This document shows, in pieces, positions 18,719 through 27,582 of a DNA stretch of 64,000 bases. The DNA comes from CAZYJR01 sp964647905. GTDB lineage: Bacteria; Desulfobacterota; DSM-4660; Desulfatiglandales; HGW-15. Within the stretch, counting starts at the first letter, position 1. The number at the start of each line of letters is the position of its first letter. The stretch is from the NCBI GenBank assembly GCA_964647905.1, contig CAZYJR010000017.1, positions 10,547 through 74,546 of the forward strand, given 5' to 3'. Position numbers and translations under genes: made by a program. The notes beneath the pieces were generated by a model. It saw only the letters and a list, made by a program, of their open reading frames with translations, made no database searches and was not told the DNA's origin.

Positions 18719-19321
18719 ATGAAGGGCGGGATCTACGTAGTCTCCGGTCCGTCGGGGGTGGGCAAGTCCAGCATCATCCGGGAGGCAAGGGTCGGGTTGG
18801 ACGGGCTCGCCTACTCCGTCTCCCATACCAGCCGAAAGCCGAGACCGGGGGAGACCGAGGGCAGGGAATACCACTTCGTGACAAGAGACGAGTTCCGCCG
18901 GATGATAGGGCAGGGGGAGTTCGTGGAGTGGGCCGAGGTCTACGGCGACTACTACGGGACCTCATCGTTTGAGATCGAGCGGAAGACCGGGGAGGGCCTG
19001 GACCTGGTAATGGACGTGGACGTCCAGGGGGCGGCTAACATCAGGTCCCGATTCCGTGAAGCCGTCCTGGTCTTTGTGCTCCCTCCATCCATGGACGCCC
19101 TGGAAGAGCGCATCAAGGGCCGGGGCGCCGACGACCCGGAGTCCATGTCAAAGCGCCTCGCGAAGGCCGCCCGGGAGATGGAAAACGCCTCGTGGTACGA
19201 TTACATCGTCTTGAACCGGAGATTGGACCGGGCCTCGGAGGAAATGGCCTCCATAGTCCGTGCAGGGAGGTGCCGGACCTCCAGACGCATCCACGTGCTC
19301 TCGGAGATCCTCCCCCGGTAA
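18719..19321 (+). CDS. gmk: Guanylate kinase
   Basis: Converts GMP to GDP with ATP. The 200-residue sequence has the P-loop GPSGVGKSS at residues 8-16, the GMP-binding SHTSRKPRPGE stretch, EYHFV and the conserved YGDYYGTS segment. DVDVQGAANIR follows at about residue 98. Length and motif order are canonical. It follows the remA-like gene by one base. The 70 bases between gmk and the downstream methyltransferase contain a weak GATGGGC/GCCCATC hairpin. Confidence 0.96.
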   Translation: MKGGIYVVSGPSGVGKSSIIREARVGLDGLAYSVSHTSRKPRPGETEGREYHFVTRDEFRRMIGQGEFVEWAEVYGDYYGTSSFEIERKTGEGLDLVMDVDVQGAANIRSRFREAVLVFVLPPSMDALEERIKGRGADDPESMSKRLAKAAREMENASWYDYIVLNRRLDRASEEMASIVRAGRCRTSRRIHVLSEILPR

Positions 19322-19391
19322 GATGCGCCCGAGAACTCATTTGTGGATGGGCACTAGCTCAGGGCCCATCCTCGAGGGGGCTTGTTCCCGA

Positions 19392-20177
19392 ATGACCCCA
19401 AAACCTAAACCAAGCTTGATCCCGGGATACCGGGCGGTTCGCGAGGCGCTTCTGGGCGGGAGCGCCTCGGTAAAGGAGATATGGTTGAGCAAGGGAAGGC
19501 GCTCGACCAGGATCGTGGAGATAGAGGCGCTGGCCAGGGAGTGCGGAGTCCCGGTCCACAGGAAGGACTCCGGGGAGCTGGATGAGGCCCTGCCCGGCCT
19601 CCCGCACCAGGGCATGGCCGCAGTGGCCGCGAGGGGACCCGGCTACAGCGATCTGGAAGACCTGATTGAGGCCTCCATGGCGGCGCCGTGGCGCGGGCTC
19701 CTCGTGGCGGCGGACCATATTACGGACGAGGGAAACCTGGGAGCGTTGATCCGGGCGGCCGTATTCTTCGGGGCCGAAGGATTGGTGCTGCCAAGGGACC
19801 GCTGTGCCGGGCTCTCGCCTCGCGTCTTGAAACGATCCTCGGGGGCCTTGCTGCGGCTCTCGGTGGCCAGGGTGGTCAACCTCGGCCGCGCCCTAGAGCA
19901 ATTGGCGGAGGCGGGTTTTTGGATAGTCGGGGCTGCAGGGGAGGCCGATACCAGCATCTATGAATTCGACTGGGCCCGAGACGCGGTGCTGGTGCTGGGC
20001 CGAGAGGACAAGGGGCTTACCAGGAACGTGCGAAACAAGTGCCATGCCTTGGTCTCCGTTCCAGGGGTCGGCGGGGTGGATTCCTTGAACGTGGCCGTGG
20101 CGGCCGGGGTCATCCTCTCGGAGATCAGGCGGCAGAGGGGGGGGGAGCCGGGGGAAAGCGATTCAGCGCGCCCTTAG
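19392..20177 (+). CDS. TrmH/RlmB-family 2'-O-ribose RNA methyltransferase
   Basis: A 261-residue SPOUT methyltransferase. The N-terminal substrate-binding domain (GYRAVREALL, IWLSKGRRSTR) is followed by the catalytic domain with DHITDEGNLGALIRAA, LVLGREDKGLTRNVRNKC and DSLNVAVAAGVILSEIRRQR (motifs 1-3). This arrangement fits RlmB (23S rRNA Gm2251-type) or a TrmH paralogue; the exact target cannot be assigned. The ATG at 19392 starts just before the conserved region. The 3' end overlaps the convergent maf gene by about 50 bases. Confidence 0.88.
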   Translation: MTPKPKPSLIPGYRAVREALLGGSASVKEIWLSKGRRSTRIVEIEALARECGVPVHRKDSGELDEALPGLPHQGMAAVAARGPGYSDLEDLIEASMAAPWRGLLVAADHITDEGNLGALIRAAVFFGAEGLVLPRDRCAGLSPRVLKRSSGALLRLSVARVVNLGRALEQLAEAGFWIVGAAGEADTSIYEFDWARDAVLVLGREDKGLTRNVRNKCHALVSVPGVGGVDSLNVAVAAGVILSEIRRQRGGEPGESDSARP

Positions 20178-20751
20178 CCCGCATGGAGCGGATAAGCGCG
20201 CACAGGGGCAGCCCCACCACGTTGGTATAGGACCCGGTGATACCTTCCACCATGAAGGCTCCCACCCCTTGTATGCCGTAGCTCCCGGCCTTTCCGAAAG
20301 GCTCTCCTGTGGCAATGTATGCCTCCACTTCATTAGGGCTCAAGGACTTTATCCTGACCAAGGTCTCCACGGCCTCTGAGTGGGCGTGCCGGCCCGGGGG
20401 GGCGATCAGTGCGAACCCGGTTATGACCCTGTGCTCCCGTCCGCTCAAGAGCTCCAGCATGCGCCGGGCCTCTTCCGGCCCGGACGGCTTTCCCAGGATC
20501 TCGCCGTCAATGACCACCATGGTGTCGGCGCCTAGGGTCCATTTGCCGGGCATCGCCTGCCACGACGCTGCCGCCTTGCGGCGGGCGAGCTCTACGGCCG
20601 CCTCGGCCGGCCCGGTTTCGCCGTGTTCTTCGGGCGTCCCGGCCGGGCGCACCACGTAGGGGATCCCCACCTGGTCCAGCAGGCGCCTCCTGCGCGGTGA
20701 GGCGGATGCCAGATTCAAAGGGAAGGCCCTGTTCACCCGGGGGGATTCCAC
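20125..20751 (-). CDS. maf: Maf family nucleoside-triphosphate pyrophosphatase
   Basis: Hydrolyses dTTP/UTP or modified nucleotides to the monophosphate. It contains the Maf signature SASPRRRRLL, the GADTMVV metal-binding stretch and the C-terminal KAGSYGIQGVGA and SYTNVVGLPL motifs. The GTG at 20751 (208 residues) is preceded by GAGGAG at good spacing; another GTG at 20736 is possible. The upstream tatD gene ends 10 bases before this start. The C-terminal tail (FPPAPPPSAA) runs antiparallel into the methyltransferase gene. Confidence 0.9.
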   Translation of the reverse strand: MESPRVNRAFPLNLASASPRRRRLLDQVGIPYVVRPAGTPEEHGETGPAEAAVELARRKAAASWQAMPGKWTLGADTMVVIDGEILGKPSGPEEARRMLELLSGREHRVITGFALIAPPGRHAHSEAVETLVRIKSLSPNEVEAYIATGEPFGKAGSYGIQGVGAFMVEGITGSYTNVVGLPLCALIRSMRAKGALNRFPPAPPPSAA

Positions 20752-20761
20752 CCTGGACTCC

Positions 20762-21541
20762 TCAGGGCTGGGGCCTTGGCATGGCAAAGAGCTCGCGGGT
20801 GTTGGCCGCGGTCTGTCGGGCCACTTCATCGAAGCCCGCCCCCCTCAACTCGGCTATCTCCTTTGCCGTGTGCAGCACCAGGGCGGGCTCATTGCGCTTC
20901 CCGCGCCGGGGCACCGGAGCCAGGAACGGGGCGTCGGTTTCCACCAGGAGGCGATCCAGGGGAATGCGGGCGGCCACTTCCCTGGGCGCCCGGGCCTTGG
21001 GAAAGGTGACCGTCCCGGGCAGGGATATGTAGTAGCCGAGATCCATGAAGGCGGCGGCGAGCTCATAGTCGCCGGAAAAGCAATGGATCACGCCCCTGGG
21101 CCGATCCCGGCCCATGGCCGTGAGGACCGCCAGGACCTCGTCATGGGCCTCGCGGTCGTGGATGACCACGGGGAGGTCAAGGCGGGCCGCTATCTCCAGT
21201 TGGGCCTCGAAGGCCCGGAGCTGTGCCTCCCTGCTGGAGTGGTTGTGGTGGAAATCCAGGCCGATTTCCCCCCATCCCACCACCTCCGGGCTGGAGGCCA
21301 GCTCGGCCATCCGGTCCAGGTCACCGTTTTGCAGTTGATCGGCGTTGTGTGGATGGCAGCCCACGGTGGCGAAAACGAAATGGTGCTCCCTGGCGATCTC
21401 CAGCGCCTTCAGGGAGGTGGCCACGTCTATTCCCACGGTGATCACCTGGCACACCCCGCCCTTGATCGCCCGGTTAAGCACCATGGGCAGATCCCGCTGG
21501 AAATCGGTCATATCCAAATGTGCGTGGCTGTCGATAAGCAT
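20762..21541 (-). CDS. tatD: TatD family metal-dependent hydrolase/DNase
   Basis: A TIM-barrel metal-dependent hydrolase of the TatD/YcfH group, about 259 residues. Ligand motifs are IDSHAHLD at the N-terminus, GEIGLDFHH, PVVIHDREA, IHCFSGDYELA and the ETDAPFLAP stretch near the C-terminus, all in order. TatD proteins act on DNA 3' ends and deoxyribonucleotide substrates. The ATG at 21541 gives the usual compact start; an ATG at 21553 is an alternative. maf follows after 10 bases on the same strand. Confidence 0.92.
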   Translation of the reverse strand: MLIDSHAHLDMTDFQRDLPMVLNRAIKGGVCQVITVGIDVATSLKALEIAREHHFVFATVGCHPHNADQLQNGDLDRMAELASSPEVVGWGEIGLDFHHNHSSREAQLRAFEAQLEIAARLDLPVVIHDREAHDEVLAVLTAMGRDRPRGVIHCFSGDYELAAAFMDLGYYISLPGTVTFPKARAPREVAARIPLDRLLVETDAPFLAPVPRRGKRNEPALVLHTAKEIAELRGAGFDEVARQTAANTRELFAMPRPQP

Positions 21542-21656
21542 GGCACAGGCCATCCTAGCCCATCTCTCCATGGTTTTCAACCTGAACCGAAGAATTCCCA
21601 GCCCGCCCGCGCCCCCGCAGACCCGACTCCGTGTCGGCCCCGGTTTAACAAAACGG

Positions 21657-21684
21657 TTGCATAATCAGGGAAACCCCTTAGAAT
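21657..21684 (+). promoter_or_regulatory. Candidate sigma-70 promoter for the GAF-GspE gene
   Basis: TTGCAT (21657-21662) and TAGAAT (21679-21684) are separated by 16 bases, upstream of the secretion-type ATPase. Spacing is one base short of optimal and the gene's start codon is itself uncertain, so this is a weak call. Confidence 0.35.
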
Positions 21685-21702
21685 TCAATAGAGAGCAAAA
21701 CC

Positions 21703-24051
21703 TTGCCGAACAGGGGGGTCTTTCCACGGATCATGGCTGCAACACCGCGCAGGGCAGAGGGCGTCAATAATAGAGAGAAGAGCCTGGAGGAGCAGCTCCA
21801 ATTTCAGAAGCGACTGAACGCCATCACCAATAAGATCCATTCTGCAAAAGATACCAACGATATACTATTAAACTTACAGGGCGAGATCCTGAGTCTGTTC
21901 GATGCGGACCGGATCACCATCTATGTGGTGGACGGCCCTAACAAGCAGATAGTCTCCAAGGTCAAGACAGGGGACGAGGTGAGCGAGATCAGGGTCCCCA
22001 TAAGCAACCAGAGCATCTCCGGCTACTGCGCGGCCGCCGGCAAGGTGGTAAACGTCTACAACGCATATGACCAGAATGAGCTCAACCGCATAAACCCCCA
22101 GCTCAGGTTCGACCGCACCTGGGATGAGAAGACGGGCTACAGGACCAAGCAGGTCCTGGCCGCCCCGATTCTCTATAACAAGTACCTCTTGGGGGTGATT
22201 CAGCTCATAAACAAGAAGAACGGGGAGCACTACACCCTGGAGGATCAGGCCTCGGTGCTGGAGATCGCCAAGGTCCTGGGGGTCGCCTTCTTCAACAATC
22301 AGAAGATAGCCAAGAAGACCAAGCGCACCAAGTTCGACTACCTGATCAGCAACAGCATCATAACCGACAAGGACCTGCAGACCGCGATGGCCACGGCCCG
22401 CAAGGTGAGAAAACCCGTGGAGTCCGTCTTGATGACCGACTTCCACGTGAGCAAGGAGGACATCGGCAGGTCGCTAGCCATGTTCTTCAACACCAAGTTC
22501 ATCCCCTACGACGACAAGATGGTGATCCCCGGGCACCTGCTGAAGGGGCTCAAGGTCAATTTCCTCAAGAGCAACGTGGTGGTCCCTGTTTCCCAGTCTG
22601 GGAACGTGGTGACGGTGGCCATGGAAAATCCCGACTACCTCCCGGCCCGCGACGCCATAAAGAGGCTCATGCCGGGAAGGGAGTTCGAGTACTGCGTCTC
22701 ACTCAGGGAAGACATCTTCAAGATGATCGATCTCTTCTTTGACGTGAAGCGCTCCGAGCTCCTGGGGGACTCCGGGAGCATCGAGGACATCCTGGGGCAA
22801 TTGGAAGGCGCGGTGGACGAGCCCGAAGAGGACACCGACCGGGTAAGTGAAGAGGACGGGGCCATTGTTCAACTGGTTAACAAGATGATCATCGACGCCT
22901 ACAATCGAAATGCATCGGACATCCATATAGAGCCGCGGCCGGGCAAGGCCAACTCGGTGATCAGGTTCAGGATCGACGGCGCATGCCAAGTCTACCAGAC
23001 TATTCCCTACACCTTCAAACGGGCCATTGTATCCAGGCTCAAGATCATGTCCGACCTGGACATCTCCGAGCGCAGGCTGCCCCAGGACGGCAAGATCAAG
23101 TTCAGGCGATACGCCCCTCTGGATATCGAGCTACGGGTGGCCACCATACCCACCTCCGGTGGAGGCGAGGACGTGGTGATGAGGATCCTTGCCGCGGGAG
23201 AGCCCCTGCCTTTGGAAAAGATGGGCATGAGCCAGCGCAACTACAACGTCTTCCTGAACATGATCACCAACCCCTACGGGATCGTCCTAGTGGTGGGCCC
23301 CACCGGGAGCGGGAAGACCACCACGCTCCATGCCGCGCTGCACCACATAAACAAGCCCGAGACCAAGATATGGACCGCCGAGGACCCCGTGGAGATCTCC
23401 CAGGAGGGCCTGAGGCAGGTGCAGGTGCACCCCAAGATAGGGTTTGACTTCGCCACGGCCATGCGCGCCTTCCTGCGGGCCGACCCGGACGTGATCATGG
23501 TGGGTGAGATGCGGGACCACGAGACCGTGGCCACGGGGATCGAAGCCTCACTCACCGGTCACCTTGTCTTCAGCACCCTCCACACCAACAGCGCCCCGGA
23601 GACCATCACCCGGCTCCTGGACATGGGCATGGATCCTTTCAACTTCGCCGATGCGCTCCTGGGAGTCCTGGCCCAGCGCCTGGTAAGAACCCTTTGCAAG
23701 GACTGCAAGGAGGCTTACCAGCCGGACCGGGACGAGTTCGACGCAATGGCCAGGTCCTACGGCGAGGGCTTCGAGGCCTTGGGCGTGAGCTACAATTCGG
23801 ACTTGGTCCTGTACCGCCCCGCGGGCTGCCCCAACTGCGGCAATACGGGCTACAGGGGCAGGACCGGTCTCCACGAGATACTGGACGGCACCGATGAGAT
23901 CAAGGGGCTGATCCAGTCCAGGGGCAGGATGGAGGAACTGAAGGCCCAAGCGGTCAAGGACGGCATGACCACCCTGATGCAGGACGGCATTCGAAAGGTC
24001 TTCCTGGGGCTCACCGACCTGGTCCAGGTGCGCAAGGTCTGCATCAAATAA
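21703..24051 (+). CDS. GAF-MshEN-GspE/PilB-type secretion ATPase
   Basis: A hexameric-type assembly ATPase with an added sensor domain, up to 782 residues. Domains in order: GAF at about 35-200, MshEN/T2SSE-N at about 215-350 (known in this family to bind c-di-GMP), and GspE ATPase at about 385-780. The ATPase has Walker A GPTGSGKTTT, Asp-box DIHIEPR, Walker B-like DPDVIMVGEMRD and HLVFSTLHTN. A CxxC...CxxC zinc site lies near the C-terminus (CKDCKEAY, CPNCGNTGYRGR). No pilin, GspF or GspD gene is adjacent, so it is an orphan. The start is uncertain: TTG at 21703 or ATG at 21733. Confidence 0.88.
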   Translation: MPNRGVFPRIMAATPRRAEGVNNREKSLEEQLQFQKRLNAITNKIHSAKDTNDILLNLQGEILSLFDADRITIYVVDGPNKQIVSKVKTGDEVSEIRVPISNQSISGYCAAAGKVVNVYNAYDQNELNRINPQLRFDRTWDEKTGYRTKQVLAAPILYNKYLLGVIQLINKKNGEHYTLEDQASVLEIAKVLGVAFFNNQKIAKKTKRTKFDYLISNSIITDKDLQTAMATARKVRKPVESVLMTDFHVSKEDIGRSLAMFFNTKFIPYDDKMVIPGHLLKGLKVNFLKSNVVVPVSQSGNVVTVAMENPDYLPARDAIKRLMPGREFEYCVSLREDIFKMIDLFFDVKRSELLGDSGSIEDILGQLEGAVDEPEEDTDRVSEEDGAIVQLVNKMIIDAYNRNASDIHIEPRPGKANSVIRFRIDGACQVYQTIPYTFKRAIVSRLKIMSDLDISERRLPQDGKIKFRRYAPLDIELRVATIPTSGGGEDVVMRILAAGEPLPLEKMGMSQRNYNVFLNMITNPYGIVLVVGPTGSGKTTTLHAALHHINKPETKIWTAEDPVEISQEGLRQVQVHPKIGFDFATAMRAFLRADPDVIMVGEMRDHETVATGIEASLTGHLVFSTLHTNSAPETITRLLDMGMDPFNFADALLGVLAQRLVRTLCKDCKEAYQPDRDEFDAMARSYGEGFEALGVSYNSDLVLYRPAGCPNCGNTGYRGRTGLHEILDGTDEIKGLIQSRGRMEELKAQAVKDGMTTLMQDGIRKVFLGLTDLVQVRKVCIK

Positions 24052-24055
24052 CCCC

Positions 24056-24116
24056 GGGGTCGGGTCTTAATTATTAATTATTCATTCTGAATAATTAATA
24101 ATTAAGACCCGACCCC
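24056..24116. terminator. 29-bp perfect inverted repeat between convergent genes
   Basis: Left arm 24056-24084 and right arm 24088-24116 are exact reverse complements with a TTC loop. The outer part is GC-rich (GGGGTCGGGTC) and the inner part AT-rich. It fills almost all of the 67 bases between the convergent secretion ATPase and argC, so it can act as a bidirectional terminator. Its head GGGGTCGGG recurs at 39586 and 54833, which suggests a REP-like repeat family rather than an ordinary terminator. Confidence 0.75.
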
Positions 24117-24118
24117 GT

Positions 24119-25186
24119 TTAAGGGTACTGGCCGGGGTAGAGGAGGCCCAGGGTCTCCTCCAGGCCGAACATCAGGTTCATGTTCTGCACCGCGCTCCCG
24201 GCCTGGCCCTTGACCAGGTTGTCTATCATGCTGACAACGATGAGGTTGCCCGTTCGATCATCCACGTTGATCGAGATGTTGCAGAAGTTGCCCCCTCTGA
24301 CGTGGGCCGTGGTGAGGGCCGCTCCCGGGCCGAATACACGGACGAAGGGCTCGTCCCGGTAGAAGTCCCGGTAGGCCTCCTCGGCCGAGGCCGCGTCCCG
24401 CCCGCGGGCCAGCCGGGCGTAGAGCGTGGAGAGGATGCCGCGGCATTGGGGCACCACGTGGGGGGTGAAGGTCAAGGTGATCTCGCGGCCGGCGAGCAGG
24501 CCCAGCTCGCGCTCGATCTCGTATACATGCTGGTGGCCCGAGATCTTGTAGGCGTTGGTCGCCTCGTAGCGGGCGGGGAAGTGGAATGCCGGGGAGGGGT
24601 TCTTGCCGCCGCCCGAGACCCCTGTCTTGGCGTCGCATATGATGGTGCCGGGATCCACCAGCCCTCCGGCCAGGGCCGGGGCAAGGCCCAGTATGCAGCT
24701 CACTGCAAAGCAGCCCGGGTTGCCCGCCAGATCGGCGCCCGCGATCTCCCGCCTGTGGAGCTCGGCCAGGCCGTAAACGGCCCTTGGGAGGAGTTCCGGC
24801 GCCGCGTGTTCGCCGGGCCTTCCGATCCTCTCGGCATAGCCCCTGTAGGCGCCAGGGGCGTTGAAACGGAAGTCCCCGCTGTAATCTATGACCTTGACCC
24901 CCTTTTGCAGCCATGAACCGGCCTCGGCCTGACCCACCCCGTCCGGTGTGGCGAAAAAGACCACGTCCAGGTCCTCGGCCCGGGGGGGGCGGTCCGGGGT
25001 GGTTATCTCCATGTCGCAGAACCCCTGCAGGTGCGGGTAGAGCTCGCTCATCCGTCTGCCCGCATCCTGCTTGTCCACCAGCGCCGCGATCTCGGCCGCA
25101 GGATGACGGCCGAGGAGCTCCACGGCGCCGCAACCGCCGTATCCTCCTGCACCTATTATACAGACCCTGATCCTTTTTCTCTCCAT
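24119..25186 (-). CDS. argC: N-acetyl-gamma-glutamyl-phosphate reductase
   Basis: Third step of arginine biosynthesis: NADPH-dependent reduction of N-acetylglutamyl phosphate. The 355-residue product has the N-terminal GAGGYGGCGAVELLGRHP dinucleotide-binding motif, the active-site Cys in AGNPGCFA at about residue 157, and the C-terminal FTPHVVPQCRGILST. Domain layout and length are normal for type 1 ArgC. No other arg gene is adjacent. It lies 13 bases downstream of the YchF-like gene on the same strand. Confidence 0.95.
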   Translation of the reverse strand: MERKRIRVCIIGAGGYGGCGAVELLGRHPAAEIAALVDKQDAGRRMSELYPHLQGFCDMEITTPDRPPRAEDLDVVFFATPDGVGQAEAGSWLQKGVKVIDYSGDFRFNAPGAYRGYAERIGRPGEHAAPELLPRAVYGLAELHRREIAGADLAGNPGCFAVSCILGLAPALAGGLVDPGTIICDAKTGVSGGGKNPSPAFHFPARYEATNAYKISGHQHVYEIERELGLLAGREITLTFTPHVVPQCRGILSTLYARLARGRDAASAEEAYRDFYRDEPFVRVFGPGAALTTAHVRGGNFCNISINVDDRTGNLIVVSMIDNLVKGQAGSAVQNMNLMFGLEETLGLLYPGQYP

Positions 25187-25199
25187 TCGCCGGCCCCTT

Positions 25200-26249
25200 T
25201 TAGACGTTGAATCGGAAGTGGACTATGTCTCCGTCCTTTACTATGTATTCCTTTCCCTCAAGGCGCACCTCTCCTGCCTTCTTGGCCTCCTGGAACCCCC
25301 CGAGCCGCTCGAAATCGACGAAGCTCAACACCTCGGCCCGTATGAAGCCTTGTTGTATGTCCGAGTGGATCACGCCAGCGGCCTCCAGGGCCGGGGTGCC
25401 CCGGGGGATGGTCCATGCCTTGACCTCGTCCTCGCCCACCGTGAAAAACGAGACCAAGTCCATCAACTCATAGGACTTTCTTATGACCCGGTCAAGGGCA
25501 GAGGCCTCAACGCCGTAGGCCTCCATGAACTCGCCCGCCTCCTCCGGCCCGAGGGCCGCAATCTCCTTTTCCAGCCTACCCCTTACCACCAGGACCTCCA
25601 GGTCTTCGGGCCTGCGGCCCCAGGCCGGTTCCTCCAGGTCCTCGTCGTCGTTGTTCACCACCAAGAGCTGTGGCTTGGCGGATAGAAAAGTAAAGCCCCT
25701 GAGCTCCGGCGCGGACGCCAGCTCAGGGTCGGCCCTCAAGGGGCGGTTCTCCTCCAGGAGGGCCCTGCATCTGGCCATCAGGTCCTTCAGCTCTTCATCC
25801 GGCTTTTTTCCCCTCTTGGAGTCCAGGCCCATCCGCTCGAGCTTCTTTTCAGCCACTGCCAGATCCAGGATGATCATCTCCTCTTCAAGCCGGCGGAAGT
25901 CCTGTTCGGGGGAGGGGCTCATCCCCAGGGCCCCCCGGAAGTTCCTGATCACGTGTATCAAGGCGTCGCATGCCCTGACCTGGTTCCACATGGCGTCGTC
26001 AGACCCGCCTCCGGCGGAAGGCGCCCCGGACTGGGAGGGGAGCAGATACTCCACCTGGGCGTGGGTGGTCTTCTTGGGCTTGTAGGCTCGGGACAGGAAG
26101 TCCACGCGGTCGTCCGCCACCCTCAAGGTCCCTATCCTGTTGTCCTGCTTGCCGCTTTTCTGTTGGGAAGCCTCTCCACGCGCCCCTGTCAGGGCCTCGA
26201 AGACCGTTGTCTTGCCGGCCTGGGGCAGCCCGATTATTCCCAATCTCAT
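25200..26249 (-). CDS. YchF-like GTPase/ATPase with TGS domain (divergent)
   Basis: A 349-residue OBG-HflX-type P-loop protein resembling YchF (OLA1). G1 is GLPQAGKTT rather than the usual GLPNVGKST. The helical insertion at about 125-190 and the C-terminal TGS domain (from VKAWTIPRGTP to YIVKDGDIVHFRF) are as in YchF. The base-recognition loop reads VVNNDDED where YchF normally has NVNE, so nucleotide choice may differ. The ATG at 26249 begins at the conserved RLGIIG strand; a GTG lies 9 bases upstream. It is probably a paralogue rather than the housekeeping YchF. Confidence 0.8.
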   Translation of the reverse strand: MRLGIIGLPQAGKTTVFEALTGARGEASQQKSGKQDNRIGTLRVADDRVDFLSRAYKPKKTTHAQVEYLLPSQSGAPSAGGGSDDAMWNQVRACDALIHVIRNFRGALGMSPSPEQDFRRLEEEMIILDLAVAEKKLERMGLDSKRGKKPDEELKDLMARCRALLEENRPLRADPELASAPELRGFTFLSAKPQLLVVNNDDEDLEEPAWGRRPEDLEVLVVRGRLEKEIAALGPEEAGEFMEAYGVEASALDRVIRKSYELMDLVSFFTVGEDEVKAWTIPRGTPALEAAGVIHSDIQQGFIRAEVLSFVDFERLGGFQEAKKAGEVRLEGKEYIVKDGDIVHFRFNV

Positions 26250-26365
26250 GATTCGCACCCGACCTCGAAGACTGAAATCGTGATTACCATAACAGCACTA
26301 CTGCGGTTTGAAAACATGGAAACACGCCCCGCCGGCCCGGCGGCACGCCTCCCGGGTCTTTCGGC

Positions 26366-26395
26366 TTGAGAAAGGCCGCGCCCCGGTGCTATAAA
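26366..26395 (+). promoter_or_regulatory. Sigma-70-like promoter of the HlyD/ABC-2 operon
   Basis: TTGAGA (26366-26371) and TATAAA (26390-26395) are 18 bases apart, about 25 bases before the hlyD-like ATG at 26420. The expected transcript would start near 26402, giving a very short leader that still includes the GGGGAGG ribosome site. A GC-rich palindrome (26329-26343) lies just upstream. Confidence 0.6.
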
Positions 26396-26419
26396 GGGGG
26401 CCCGCTCGGGGAGGCGTCC

Positions 26420-27559
26420 ATGAAGAAGGGTATCATACTGATTGTGTTTGTAATTCTATTCCTGGGGGCGGGGGTTGCGGTATACCTGGGCCAGGAGAAG
26501 GCGCGAGTAAGGGAGCTCTACTACTCCGGGACCATCGAGGCCACCCGCGCCGAGCTGGGCTTCCAGGTGGGCGGACGGGTGGCGCGGGTGTTGGTGGACG
26601 AGGGGGAGCGCGTGGAGGAAGGTCAGGTCCTGGCCGCGCTGGAACAGGCCCGGGCGCGATTGGAGAGCGCAACGGCGAATCTCAGGGGACTGGAGGCCTC
26701 ATTGGATTTGCAGCGAAAGATCCTTCCCTGGGAGGTCGAGCGGGCCGAGGCCGGGGTGAAGGCGCTGGAGGCCAAGCTCAAGGAACTCCGGAAGGGCTTC
26801 AGGACCCAGGAAGTCAAGCAGGCCGAGGCCGCCCTGGAATCGGCCCGGGAGACCCTGGAGGATGCGCGGAAGGACCTGGAGCGCTACAGGAGGCTCTACA
26901 AGGAGGGCACGGTATCGGAAAAGGAAAGAGATCAGGCGAGGCTCCGTTACGAGACCGCGCTCAAGACCTGGGAGAGCGCCAGGCATCGCTATGATCTGCT
27001 CGAGGAGGGCTTCAGGGAGGAGGAAATAGAGACCGCCGCCGCACGTCTGGAGGAAGGACGGGTGAGCGTGGAGCTTGCCAAGGTCAACCTGGACCGGGTA
27101 GGGGTAACCGAGAAGGAAGTGGAGGCGGCCCGGGCCCGGGTGAAAGAGGCGCGGGCGGCCCTAACCCTGGCCCGGACCAGGCTGGATTACGCCTCGCTTC
27201 GCGCCCCCTTTGACGGGACCGTGACGGTCAGGAGCGTGGAGCCCGGAGAGGTGGTGACCACGTCCCGGGAGGTCATGGCGGTGACGGACCTCAGCTCCGT
27301 GGACCTGAGGATCTTCGTGGGCGAGACCGAGATCGGCAAGGTCAAGCCCGGTCAAGAGGTCTCGGTAAGAGTGGATACGTTCCCGGACAGGGTCTTCGAG
27401 GGCCGCGTGGGCTTCATCTCGCCAGAGGCCGAGTTCACCCCCAAGTACATCCAGACCCACAAGGAGCGGGTCAAGCTGGTATACCTGGTAAAGGTGGTCA
27501 TCCCCAACCCGGGCCGCGAACTCAAGCCGGGCATGCCCGCGGACGCGTGGCTGGAGTGA
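26420..27559 (+). CDS. HlyD-family membrane fusion protein (YbhG-like)
   Basis: Periplasmic adaptor of an efflux pump, 379 residues. One N-terminal membrane anchor (IILIVFVILFLGAGVAVYLG) leads into a split biotinyl-lipoyl domain (GFQVGGRVARVLVDEGERV and the return strand FDGTVTVRSVEPGEVV). A long Arg/Glu-rich coiled-coil hairpin separates the halves at about residues 75-260, followed by a beta-barrel domain. The start is the ATG at 26420 with GGGGAGG upstream. It leads an operon with two ATPases and two permeases, the same set as E. coli ybhGFSR, so it should link the inner-membrane exporter to an outer-membrane channel. Confidence 0.92.
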   Translation: MKKGIILIVFVILFLGAGVAVYLGQEKARVRELYYSGTIEATRAELGFQVGGRVARVLVDEGERVEEGQVLAALEQARARLESATANLRGLEASLDLQRKILPWEVERAEAGVKALEAKLKELRKGFRTQEVKQAEAALESARETLEDARKDLERYRRLYKEGTVSEKERDQARLRYETALKTWESARHRYDLLEEGFREEEIETAAARLEEGRVSVELAKVNLDRVGVTEKEVEAARARVKEARAALTLARTRLDYASLRAPFDGTVTVRSVEPGEVVTTSREVMAVTDLSSVDLRIFVGETEIGKVKPGQEVSVRVDTFPDRVFEGRVGFISPEAEFTPKYIQTHKERVKLVYLVKVVIPNPGRELKPGMPADAWLE

Positions 27560-27582
27560 GGAGGCGGCCAGGGGAGGCTTCA

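Noticed and set aside
19340..19395. tRNA-like string GGGCACTAGCTCAG after gmk
   Set aside because: It resembles a tRNA 5' end and D-arm start, but no anticodon arm, TTC-G loop or matching acceptor 3' strand follows.
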